The position numbers and the translations under genes are program-made. From Flavobacteriaceae bacterium UBA7302 (GTDB lineage Bacteria > Bacteroidota > Bacteroidia > Flavobacteriales > Flavobacteriaceae): DNA of 52,382 nucleotides. Within the stretch, counting starts at the first letter, position 1. Every line of letters begins with the position of its first letter. Positions 45,773-52,382 of the stretch are shown one piece after another. The notes under the pieces are model-generated. The model was given only the letters and a program-made list of their open reading frames with translations, ran no database searches and had not been told where the DNA came from. The DNA lies in assembly GCA_002471825.1 (NCBI GenBank), contig DKQS01000010.1:1-52382 (forward strand). The letters are read 5' to 3'.

Positions 45773-45931
45773 ATGTTCGGGAAAAAATTAGAGAAAGAGG
45801 ATTATTACCTCAATGATCAAGGCTATAAGGTTTTCACTGAAAAATACCACTTAAAACGTGGCTACTGCTGTAAAAGTGGCTGCAAACATTGTCCTTATGG
45901 CTACGATAAAAAAACAGACACTTTCTGTTAA
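45773..45931 (+). CDS. Small cysteine-rich DUF5522 protein
   Basis: A 52-residue protein read directly from the sequence: starts MFGKKLEKEDYYLND, then FTEKYHLKRGYCCKSGCKHC and PYGYDKK, ending in Cys. Cys32, Cys33, Cys37 and Cys40 (CCxxxCxxC pattern) suggest a zinc or iron site. This matches the DUF5522 family, conserved in Bacteroidota, whose function is unknown. The ORF is complete from ATG 45773 to TAA 45931. It lies 12 bases after the monooxygenase and has its own -7 box. Confidence 0.85.
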   Translation: MFGKKLEKEDYYLNDQGYKVFTEKYHLKRGYCCKSGCKHCPYGYDKKTDTFC

Positions 45932-46023
45932 TTGTTTTTTACAATGAGTGATTCTTAAAAGCTATTGATTTTTAGTAGGTTAAGTCAATTTTATTACCTA
46001 CATTTATATAAATCAACAAAAAG

Positions 46024-46212
46024 ATGTCTCGGTTAAAACAATTACAAACCTATAGGAAGCATCTAGAAGACAGGTATTTGAAACTTTCAGAGATGTCGAA
46101 TAACTACAGATTTATTGATGAATCGATTAGTGATTTGGCAGCTTTCAAGGCAATGAAGTTAAGAGAGAAATTGAATCAAGTGAAATTCTTGGATCGCGAA
46201 TTAGTCGTCTAA
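46024..46212 (+). CDS. Small helical protein, unknown
   Basis: A 62-residue charged protein with a likely single long helix or coiled coil (MSRLKQLQTYRKHLEDRYLK, RFIDESISDLAAFKAMKLREKLNQVKF split across the chain). No family recognised. ATG start is preceded by an A-rich leader, and codon use looks genuine. It overlaps the end of the BtuF-like gene on the opposite strand by 12 bases. Confidence 0.6.
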   Translation: MSRLKQLQTYRKHLEDRYLKLSEMSNNYRFIDESISDLAAFKAMKLREKLNQVKFLDRELVV

Positions 46213-46989
46213 ATCAATTCTCAATCTTTTGAAGTAATCTATTGCTTTTAACAATCTCGAACCGTACCAAGAAAAGTACTCTCCATTTACAATTGCAATT
46301 TTCTTAGTAGGAAGCGATTCTTTAAATCTAGAAACATGTTTTTCTGAAAAGGGAAATGGCTCTGAAGAAAGTAAGATAATTGCGGTCTCCTCTGGGATTT
46401 CATCCAATTGAATCTCTGGATATCGGGCTCTATTTTCAAACACATTCTTAAAATTACAAAGCAAAAGCATTTGATGGATAAAGGTTCCGTGACCAGCAAC
46501 CATATACGGCGATTGCCAAATAAAATACGCCACAGGTATTTGTGGTTTGGTCAAACTTTCCTTACGAAAAGCATCATATAAAGCGGTCAATTTACGAACC
46601 AACGCAGTACTTTTTTCTTGAATTCCACAAATGACTCCCAGATCTTGGATGAGGGCATACAGATCATTCAAGGTAACAATATCAGAGACGTAGGTCGGTG
46701 CGATTTGCTCGCAGTTCTCCACTATTTCTTGCGTATTCTCTTCTTTGTTACACAAAATCAAATCTGGAGCAAGCTCCTTTACGTTATCAAACTTCACATG
46801 CTTGGTTCCGCCTACGACGGACTTGGTTTTTCGAATTCGGCTTGGATGCACACAAAACTTTGTAACCCCTACCACACGATCTTCAAGTCCTAAATCTATT
46901 AGAAGTTCGGTTAAACTTGGCACCAATGAAATGAGCCGCTTGGGAGGTGAAGCAATATACAGAGGATTGTTTACCTGATCGGTAATCAT
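46201..46989 (-). CDS. BtuF-like helical-backbone binding protein without signal peptide
   Basis: A 262-residue protein of the type III substrate-binding fold used for cobalamin and iron-chelate ABC transporters: PKRLISLVPSLTELLIDLG, DRVVGVTKFCVHP, KELAPDLILCNKEENT. The start is ATG 46989 (MITDQVNN), 2 bases after the pyrF stop, and no signal peptide or lipobox follows. Upstream codons run inside pyrF and are not credible. Without export it cannot be a standard periplasmic binding protein. Close relatives in flavobacteria also begin this way, by recollection. The window has no B12 transporter genes. Confidence 0.8.
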   Translation of the reverse strand: MITDQVNNPLYIASPPKRLISLVPSLTELLIDLGLEDRVVGVTKFCVHPSRIRKTKSVVGGTKHVKFDNVKELAPDLILCNKEENTQEIVENCEQIAPTYVSDIVTLNDLYALIQDLGVICGIQEKSTALVRKLTALYDAFRKESLTKPQIPVAYFIWQSPYMVAGHGTFIHQMLLLCNFKNVFENRARYPEIQLDEIPEETAIILLSSEPFPFSEKHVSRFKESLPTKKIAIVNGEYFSWYGSRLLKAIDYFKRLRIDLDD

Positions 46990-46993
46990 ATGG

Positions 46994-47803
46994 TTAAAGA
47001 TAATGAGCCATTTGCTCTTGAAGGGCTTTTGCTTTTTGGCCTGCAGCCTCAGCAAAATCTTCATCTCTAGAAGCATAAATAATTCCTCTCGAGGAATTGA
47101 TCAATAAACCAATATTATCAGTAATTCCGTATTTACAAACATCATCCAAACTACCTCCCTGTGCTCCCACGCCTGGAATTAGCAAGAACGATTCTGGAAT
47201 GATCTTTCGAATATCAGCCAAAAACTCAGCTTTGGTTGCGCCAACAACATACATTAGATTTTCGCTATTTTCCCAGGTTTTCGAAGTGGTAAGAACGTTT
47301 TTGTACACCTCACTACCTTCCATATTCTTGGTTTGAAAATCAAAGGCACCGGCATTGGATGTCAATGCCAAAAGAATGGTGTGTTTGTCGGTAAACTTCA
47401 GAAAAGGCTCCACCGAATCTTTCCCCATGTAAGGAGTCACCGTTATAGAATCAAAGTTTAAATTTTCCAAAAATGCCTTGGCATACATGGTAGATGTATT
47501 TCCAATATCCCCACGCTTGGCATCTGCTATAGTGAACATTTCCGGATAGGTTTCATTGATGTAATTGATGGTTTTTTCGAGCGATTTCCAACCATCAATT
47601 CCGTAGGCCTCGTAAAATGCCGTATTTGGTTTGTAAGCAACACAGTATTGCTGGGTTGCATCAATAATTGCCTTATTAAACTCAAAAATTGGATCTTCCA
47701 AAGCATGCAAATGAGCCGGAATTTTATTCAAATCAACATCGAGCCCGACACATAAAAAGGATTGCTTTTTTCGGATTTCACTGATCAATTCTTGAGTTGT
47801 CAT
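46994..47803 (-). CDS. pyrF: Orotidine 5'-phosphate decarboxylase
   Basis: Makes UMP from OMP in pyrimidine synthesis. The 269-residue protein is the longer type 2 form: LCVGLDVDLNKIPAH, NTAFYEAYGIDGWKS, and the catalytic IADAKRGDIGNTSTMYAKA with the Lys-Asp pair, then LLIPGVGAQGGSL. It is 4 bases upstream of the BtuF-like gene, so the two are an operon. A TACTTTTG box read on the minus strand lies 20-27 bases upstream. Confidence 0.95.
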   Translation of the reverse strand: MTTQELISEIRKKQSFLCVGLDVDLNKIPAHLHALEDPIFEFNKAIIDATQQYCVAYKPNTAFYEAYGIDGWKSLEKTINYINETYPEMFTIADAKRGDIGNTSTMYAKAFLENLNFDSITVTPYMGKDSVEPFLKFTDKHTILLALTSNAGAFDFQTKNMEGSEVYKNVLTTSKTWENSENLMYVVGATKAEFLADIRKIIPESFLLIPGVGAQGGSLDDVCKYGITDNIGLLINSSRGIIYASRDEDFAEAAGQKAKALQEQMAHYL

Positions 47804-47822
47804 AATCTGTTTTTAAGTTCCA

Positions 47823-47830
47823 CAAAAGTA
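47823..47830 (-). promoter_or_regulatory. -7 box of pyrF promoter
   Basis: Reads TACTTTTG on the minus strand, an exact TAnnTTTG match, 19 bases before the pyrF ATG. No ideal TTG upstream. Confidence 0.45.
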
Positions 47831-47883
47831 GTATTTTTGAAGCTCAAAATCGAATCAAAATACCATAGGATCTAATCGTAATC

Positions 47884-48369
47884 ATGAGAAAACTTATTCT
47901 TCTTAGTTGTCTTTTTTTGATGAGTTGCAATTTCGAAACTCCAACGAGTTTTTCAAGAGCAGCCAAAAATGATCCCATGATTGCTGTTGATGGATCCAAA
48001 ACAACCCTAAATGACTTACTTGAACGCTACAAAGGAAATACGGTTTTCATCGAATTTTGGGCGTCGTGGTGCGCCGATTGCATCCGTGGGTTTCCAAGAA
48101 TCAAATCCCTTCAGCAGAAATATGATGACGTTATTTTCGTATTTATTTCGGTGGATGAAGACTATTTTTCTTGGAAAAACGGAATTTTAAGACATGGGCT
48201 TTATGGAGAGCACTACAACCTTCCAAAGGGAATGAATGACGGTGATTTGGTTGATTTTGTGAGATTGGGATACATTCCGCGGTACATGGTTGTAGACAAG
48301 GAAGGGGATATTGCCTTGTTTAAATCTACCAAAGCCAAAGACGAAGCTCTCGAACAACTACTCTATTAA
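47884..48369 (+). CDS. TlpA-like thioredoxin-fold lipoprotein
   Basis: A 161-residue lipoprotein, lipobox ending at Cys15 (CLFLMSC), with a TlpA/ResA-like domain. Redox motif WASWCADC (Cys63, Cys66) after the strand TVFIEFW, cis-Pro at YIPRYMVVDKEG. Probably a periplasmic disulfide reductase or oxidase acting in cytochrome c maturation or general reduction. It contrasts with the cysteine-free relative at 16263-17696. Followed by tpiA 76 bases on. Confidence 0.87.
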   Translation: MRKLILLSCLFLMSCNFETPTSFSRAAKNDPMIAVDGSKTTLNDLLERYKGNTVFIEFWASWCADCIRGFPRIKSLQQKYDDVIFVFISVDEDYFSWKNGILRHGLYGEHYNLPKGMNDGDLVDFVRLGYIPRYMVVDKEGDIALFKSTKAKDEALEQLLY

Positions 48370-48445
48370 AACGTTTTAGCAAGTATTTCTGAATTCTCTA
48401 GGAGCGAAGTATCATTCTTTCGTAAATTTAGCCAAAACAAAAACC

Positions 48446-49204
48446 ATGAGAAAAAATATCATCGCAGGGAATTGGAAGATGAATAAAACATTCCAAGAAT
48501 CTGTAGATTTAATCCATAACTTAAATGACGGAATTGACCAAGGTTCTTTGACTGATAAAAGAATTATGGTTGCTCCAACCTTTGTAAACTTGTACCCTTC
48601 TCTTTTAGAATCAAAAGACTCACCTGTGGAAGTAATCGCTCAGAACCTTCATGAGGAAGACAGCGGTGCATTTACCGGTGAAGTAGCAGCACCCATGCTT
48701 ACAGCGATGGATGTAAAAACAGTGATTCTTGGTCACTCTGAAAGAAGAACGCTTTTCAATGAATCGCCAGAATTATTAGCTAAAAAAGTTGATAAGGCAT
48801 TGGAACACGATTTAGAAGTTATTTTTTGTATCGGAGAAACCTTAAAAATCCGTAAAACAGAAAACCATTATTTAGAAATCGCTGGTCAGGTACGAAAATC
48901 GCTCTTTCATTTGAGAGCCGAACAATGGAAAAACATCATTATTGCTTACGAACCCGTTTGGGCCATAGGTACAGGTCTCACAGCAACCCCAGAGCAAGCT
49001 GAAGAAATGCATCAGTTCATTCGAAGAATCATTGAGAAAAAGTATTCTTCTGAAGTTGCGGAGTCTACCTCGATCCTATATGGAGGAAGTGTAAAACCAA
49101 ACAACGCCGAAGAAATATTTAGTCAACCAGATGTGGATGGCGGATTGGTTGGAGGTGCTTCTTTGAATGCGGAAGACTTCTTAGCAATTATCAATTCTAT
49201 TTAA
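48446..49204 (+). CDS. tpiA: Triosephosphate isomerase
   Basis: Interconverts DHAP and glyceraldehyde-3-phosphate in glycolysis. 252 residues: AGNWKMNKT (Asn9, Lys11), the catalytic His97 (GHSERR) and Glu169 (AYEPVWAIGTG), and the phosphate loop YGGSVKPNN. A TAAATTTA box is at 48423-48430. It is followed by prmA 23 bases later on the same strand. Confidence 0.98.
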   Translation: MRKNIIAGNWKMNKTFQESVDLIHNLNDGIDQGSLTDKRIMVAPTFVNLYPSLLESKDSPVEVIAQNLHEEDSGAFTGEVAAPMLTAMDVKTVILGHSERRTLFNESPELLAKKVDKALEHDLEVIFCIGETLKIRKTENHYLEIAGQVRKSLFHLRAEQWKNIIIAYEPVWAIGTGLTATPEQAEEMHQFIRRIIEKKYSSEVAESTSILYGGSVKPNNAEEIFSQPDVDGGLVGGASLNAEDFLAIINSI

Positions 49205-49227
49205 AAGAATCATTAAGATTCAACTGT

Positions 49228-50064
49228 ATGAGTCTTGTATATATTGAATACAATTTTACCGTAACACCAAAAGACCCAGCTACTGAAATTCTTATTGCAG
49301 AGCTGGGTTTTTTAGGTTTTGAAAGCTTTGTAGAAACCGATTACGGAGTTTTGGCATACATTCAAAAAGAGGAATGGAATGACAAACTACTAGCGAATGT
49401 TGGAATTTTAGGTTCCGAAGAATTCGATATTTCCTTTGAATTCAAAGAAATTGAGCAGACCAACTGGAATGCCGAATGGGAAAAGAATTTTAACCCGATT
49501 CAAGTGTTAGACAAAGTATATGTTCGTGCGCCCTTTCATGAAAAGTCGGACCTAGATTATGACATTGTCATTGAACCCAAAATGAGCTTTGGCACCGGAC
49601 ATCACGAAACCACACACATGATGATTCAGCATCTTCTAGATCTAGATTTAGAGGGTAAAACGGTGTTAGACATGGGATGCGGTACCGGAATCTTGGCCAT
49701 TTTTGCCGCTATGAAAGGTGCTCATCTTCTAGATGCCATTGATATTGATGAATGGTGCTATGAAAACACCCTGGAGAATGTTCAAAAAAATAATTGTGAT
49801 AACATTACCGCTTATCAAGGGGATGCTAGCTTGCTTGGAGACAAAAGTTACGATGTGATCATTGCCAATATCAATCGAAATATTTTGCTTCAGGATCTCG
49901 ACAAATATTCCTCTTGTTTAAATGAAAAAGGCACGCTTTTATTAAGCGGTTTCTATACCGAGGATCGCAAAATCATTGAAGAAAAATGCATCGGTCTACA
50001 GCTGGAACCTGTTAATTTTTATGTAAAAAACAACTGGCTAAGTTTGAGATTTAGAAGCCATTAG
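49228..50064 (+). CDS. prmA: Ribosomal protein L11 methyltransferase
   Basis: SAM-dependent methyltransferase that trimethylates bL11. 278 residues: an N-terminal small domain (about 1-95) and the catalytic domain with MSFGTGHHETTHMM, LDMGCGTGILAIFAAMKGA (SAM site) and VIIANINRNILLQDL. It lies 23 bases after tpiA and 21 bases before clpS. Confidence 0.95.
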   Translation: MSLVYIEYNFTVTPKDPATEILIAELGFLGFESFVETDYGVLAYIQKEEWNDKLLANVGILGSEEFDISFEFKEIEQTNWNAEWEKNFNPIQVLDKVYVRAPFHEKSDLDYDIVIEPKMSFGTGHHETTHMMIQHLLDLDLEGKTVLDMGCGTGILAIFAAMKGAHLLDAIDIDEWCYENTLENVQKNNCDNITAYQGDASLLGDKSYDVIIANINRNILLQDLDKYSSCLNEKGTLLLSGFYTEDRKIIEEKCIGLQLEPVNFYVKNNWLSLRFRSH

Positions 50065-50073
50065 AATATTTTG

Positions 50074-50081
50074 TACTTTTG
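50074..50081 (+). promoter_or_regulatory. -7 box directly before clpS
   Basis: TACTTTTG, exact TAnnTTTG match, ending 4 bases before the clpS ATG (50086). Transcription would begin near the ATG, so a leaderless mRNA is possible. No TTG box at the expected spacing. Confidence 0.4.
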
Positions 50082-50085
50082 CCCT

Positions 50086-50361
50086 ATGAGTATCAAAGAG
50101 GAAGTATTAGAACAAGTTGACATCAAGGAAAAGGAGAGTTCTTTCCATGAAATCATTTTGTATAATGACGATGTAAATACTTTTGATTTCGTCATCGACT
50201 CGCTCATTAAAGTTTGTGAGCACTCACCTATCCAAGCAGAACAATGCACCCTTTTGGTTCATTTCAAAGGAAGGTGCGCTGTGAAATCTGGAGAATACAA
50301 TGAACTAGAACCCAGATGCACCAAACTTCTTGAGTTGGGTCTTTCCGCAGAAATTGTCTAA
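50086..50361 (+). CDS. clpS: ClpS adaptor of the ClpAP protease
   Basis: 91-residue adaptor presenting N-degron proteins to ClpA. The core has ILYNDDVNTFDFVIDSLIKVC, the N-degron pocket with Asn and Asp, and EQCTLLVHFKGRCAVKSG. The start is ATG 50086 (MSIKEE); a TTG at 50071 would add five unlikely residues. Its stop overlaps the start of the next gene by one base (TAATG). Confidence 0.92.
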   Translation: MSIKEEVLEQVDIKEKESSFHEIILYNDDVNTFDFVIDSLIKVCEHSPIQAEQCTLLVHFKGRCAVKSGEYNELEPRCTKLLELGLSAEIV

Positions 50362-50636
50362 TGGATATTGTTCTTCAGTACTACGGTTTTTCTGACTTTT
50401 TTCCCGATAAATCCAATACATTCAGTACGAATGAGATCTGCTATCTAGCATTGAATGCCGAGCATTTTTTAATTTTCGAAAAAACTGAATCAAGCAGTTA
50501 CAATTTGTATGTTTCCCAATTCAACAATGAAAAGGAAATTGGGACAAAATCACCATCAATTTTGGAACTGCTAGTGGAAAGCTACGACAAAAGCCTTCCC
50601 GAACACCGATTGGCGCTTCGAGCCTATTTGGAATAA
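50361..50636 (+). CDS. Unknown small protein coupled to clpS
   Basis: 91-residue soluble protein with no recognised domain: MDIVLQYYGFSDFF, CYLALNAEHFLIFEKTESS and ALRAYLE. Alternating hydrophobic residues suggest a small alpha/beta fold. Its ATG overlaps the clpS stop, so it is translationally coupled, and a terminator follows 115 bases on. A role with ClpS or proteolysis is possible, but only by position. Confidence 0.6.
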   Translation: MDIVLQYYGFSDFFPDKSNTFSTNEICYLALNAEHFLIFEKTESSSYNLYVSQFNNEKEIGTKSPSILELLVESYDKSLPEHRLALRAYLE

Positions 50637-50750
50637 TACCCAACCAAACTATTCGCTTTTCTTAAGGTCTAAGATGTAAATGAGCAGTTTTTCATTACTG
50701 TTTCAGAAAATAAGTAGTGGTTGATTTTTCAACTAAAGTTTGGTTAAGTG

Positions 50751-50783
50751 AAAAAGGTATTGAAAGTTTCAATGCCTTTTTTT
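50751..50783 (+). terminator. Intrinsic terminator after the clpS operon
   Basis: AAAAAGGTATTGAAA with TTTCAATGCCTTTTTTT, one G-T wobble and a tight loop, followed by a T run. It separates the clpS unit from the histidine kinase gene. Confidence 0.8.
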
Positions 50784-50868
50784 AGTACTCACTTTTCACT
50801 TCAATTTATATTTCGTAACTTTAAGTAGTTCAAAATCAATCACTAAAATCTCTCAACCTCCCATTGCT

Positions 50869-52221
50869 ATGCAAGGACTAGACATTCACTCTTTGGTCAC
50901 CTTCGTTCTGTTTGGTTTTTTTATGTGGATTACAATTTTCATCATTCACATCGTAATCTATCGAGGAAATGAAGAAAACTTGAAATCTTATGTATTTGGA
51001 AAAAGCTTGCAATTCATTGTTTGTTTACTCTATTACCTTTATCCAGATCGAATTGACAATTCCTTAATTGTTATCACAACACCACTGCTCTACATCGGAT
51101 GCGCTATCGAAATTTACATGTATTATTTATACAGTGGAAAGGAAACAAAACGCGCTAAAAAACAAATTATTTGGCTTACCGCCATTTCCATTTTGGCCTT
51201 CATTTTATCCAGTCAGAATGTGACGATTCGAGTAGTTGTAACTTCTTTGTACTTCGTCCTATTGTATAGTTTTTTAATTTATGGATATACCCTGAACCAG
51301 AATTCTACTCAAATCCAGAAAACCATGGGATGGATTGCGGTCATCTTTGTGGTTGCTAATGCTGCCAGAGGCATTTTTACCTTAATCCAAGGTGTGGAAC
51401 TACCCGTCTTTTCAGATGAAGTTGTACAAATCTATACAGGTTTGGTTTGGGCTGCGGTGGCGATTTGTTCTCCGTTAATATTTCTATTTGTCATCAAAGA
51501 AAAAGACAACATCAACTTGACAGAACTCAATGCCACCAAAAGCAAGTTTTTCCGCATTATCGGCCACGATTTAAAAGGTCCAATCGGACAGTTTATTGCC
51601 TTCTTTGATTTGATTGAAAACAATTACGACAAACTAAGTGATAAGGAGCTCAGAAAGTATTTAAAAGCCATGAAAGACTCCTCGGAACGAAGTTATAAAT
51701 TGTTAGAAAACTTATTGGATTGGGCACGATCACAAACAGGCGCCATCCGATTTAAACCCTCCCAGCTCAACATCCGAGAATTGATCGAGGAGAACACCAA
51801 TTTATTACACCGTCAATCAGAAGTAAAGAACATTCGCATTAATACTTCCAACATTAAAGATGGGACTTTCACGGGTGACCGGAATATGGTGAACACCATC
51901 ATTCGGAACCTAGTTTCCAATGCCATCAAATTCACACATGAAGGTGGTGAAGTAACCATAAGCAATGAATTTCATGAGGGTAATGTTACCATTTCTGTTG
52001 AAGACAATGGTATTGGAATCAGAGAAAGTGATTTGCCGAAGCTCTTTAAGATTGATGGTGGACTCAATACAGAAGGCACCAATAACGAACAGGGGACGGG
52101 ATTAGGACTAATCTTGTGCAAGGAATTTATTGATCAACATCACGGAGAAATCAAAGCGATAAGTACTGCTGGGTTGGGGTCTTTGTTTCAATTTTCAATT
52201 CCCCTTCAAGCAGCATCTTGA
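50869..52221 (+). CDS. Membrane sensor histidine kinase
   Basis: A 450-residue kinase with six to seven transmembrane helices in the first 215 residues and little periplasmic domain. HisKA domain with phosphorylatable His in RIIGHDLKGPIGQF, then HATPase with N box VSNAIKFT, G1 VEDNGIGI and G2 GTGLGLILCKEF. The signal is probably membrane-derived. No response regulator is seen in the remaining 160 bases, so its partner is off-window or elsewhere. A TAACTTTA box lies at 50816-50823. Confidence 0.9.
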   Translation: MQGLDIHSLVTFVLFGFFMWITIFIIHIVIYRGNEENLKSYVFGKSLQFIVCLLYYLYPDRIDNSLIVITTPLLYIGCAIEIYMYYLYSGKETKRAKKQIIWLTAISILAFILSSQNVTIRVVVTSLYFVLLYSFLIYGYTLNQNSTQIQKTMGWIAVIFVVANAARGIFTLIQGVELPVFSDEVVQIYTGLVWAAVAICSPLIFLFVIKEKDNINLTELNATKSKFFRIIGHDLKGPIGQFIAFFDLIENNYDKLSDKELRKYLKAMKDSSERSYKLLENLLDWARSQTGAIRFKPSQLNIRELIEENTNLLHRQSEVKNIRINTSNIKDGTFTGDRNMVNTIIRNLVSNAIKFTHEGGEVTISNEFHEGNVTISVEDNGIGIRESDLPKLFKIDGGLNTEGTNNEQGTGLGLILCKEFIDQHHGEIKAISTAGLGSLFQFSIPLQAAS

Positions 52222-52266
52222 TTCAATGAACCATGATCATTGATAACTGATCATTGTTCATTAAAT
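52221..52266. repeat. Long inverted repeat after the histidine kinase
   Basis: AATGAACCATGATCA (52225-52239) and TGATCATTGTTCATT (52248-52262) pair at 14 of 15 positions around an 8-base loop, with three further pairs beyond one mismatch. No T run follows, so it is not a standard terminator. It could be a repeated extragenic element, a binding site or the end of a mobile fragment. Other short palindromes (CAAAGCTCCGCTTTG at 52290-52304) follow. Confidence 0.55.
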
Positions 52267-52382
52267 GATGGTAGGATCGGATATCCTGACAAAGCTCCGC
52301 TTTGAAAATAACACAAACAAAAAAATGCTCAAGCAAGCTTGGCGTTCCAATAATTCATTAATCTAATAACTGAATGATTTAA

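Noticed and set aside
46990..47076. Upstream extension of the BtuF-like protein with a hydrophobic stretch
   Set aside because: The extension lies wholly inside the pyrF coding region in another frame and is not a signal peptide with a proper pattern; ATG 46989 is preferred.
1..52382. CRISPR arrays, tRNA/rRNA genes, insertion sequences
   Set aside because: No regularly spaced repeats, cloverleaf-like sequences, transposase motifs or terminal repeat pairs around genes were seen on either strand by reading.

Overview
The window is low-GC DNA from the Bacteroidota, most likely a flavobacterium-like member. The support is: starts with no Shine-Dalgarno sequence, promoter-like TAnnTTTG boxes, the lineage-typical PurM, a compact type II glutamine synthetase, a fused IcmF mutase, and many Bacteroidota lipoproteins of the DUF4136, DUF4174, DUF4197, DUF5522 and DUF6265 types. 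Nothing in it looks like a phage, IS element, CRISPR array or rRNA/tRNA gene. It reads as core chromosome with metabolic modules.

Layout. 0-3.4 kb: translation operon thrS-infC-rpmI-rplT, with infC apparently starting at a non-AUG ATA codon. 3.5-14.7 kb: an envelope coiled-coil protein, then a tight alpha-glucan operon (GT4 glycogen synthase/GlgM type, glgC, glgE, maltokinase, glgB) followed by a GH31 alpha-glucosidase. This is a GlgE-type maltose-1-phosphate route. 14.7-17.7 kb: prfA on the minus strand, then a DUF6265 lipoprotein and an exported thioredoxin-fold protein lacking the CxxC. 17.7-23.1 kb: nitrogen region with an outer-membrane barrel protein, PII (glnK), amtB, purM (minus) and type II glnA with a terminator-like hairpin in its leader.

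23.1-31.4 kb: DUF4197 and DUF4136 proteins and hutU (all minus), the fused B12 mutase icmF (plus), and a DoxX-like membrane protein. 31.5-35.8 kb: a six-helix membrane protein divergent from a sulfite-oxidation operon (Tat-exported molybdopterin sulfite dehydrogenase, anchored cytochrome c, tandem rhodanese lipoprotein, fatty-acid-hydroxylase-family membrane enzyme). 35.9-45.8 kb: exported hydrolases (amidohydrolase, M14 carboxypeptidase, two CocE/X-Pro peptidase-type enzymes), a DUF4174 protein and a Baeyer-Villiger-type flavin monooxygenase. 45.8-52.4 kb: a 52-residue cysteine-rich DUF5522 protein, a small unknown, a BtuF-like protein without signal peptide coupled to pyrF, a TlpA-like lipoprotein, tpiA, prmA, clpS with an overlapping unknown gene, and a membrane histidine kinase followed by a long inverted repeat.

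Most gene calls are secure by family signature. The most interesting items are the maltose-1-phosphate glycogen operon, the sulfite operon carrying a lipid-hydroxylase-type enzyme, the barrel protein-hairpin-PII-Amt locus, the glnA leader hairpin, the ATA start of infC, and several TAnnTTTG boxes so close to ATG that the transcripts may be leaderless. I found no clearly undescribed multi-gene defence or mobile system.
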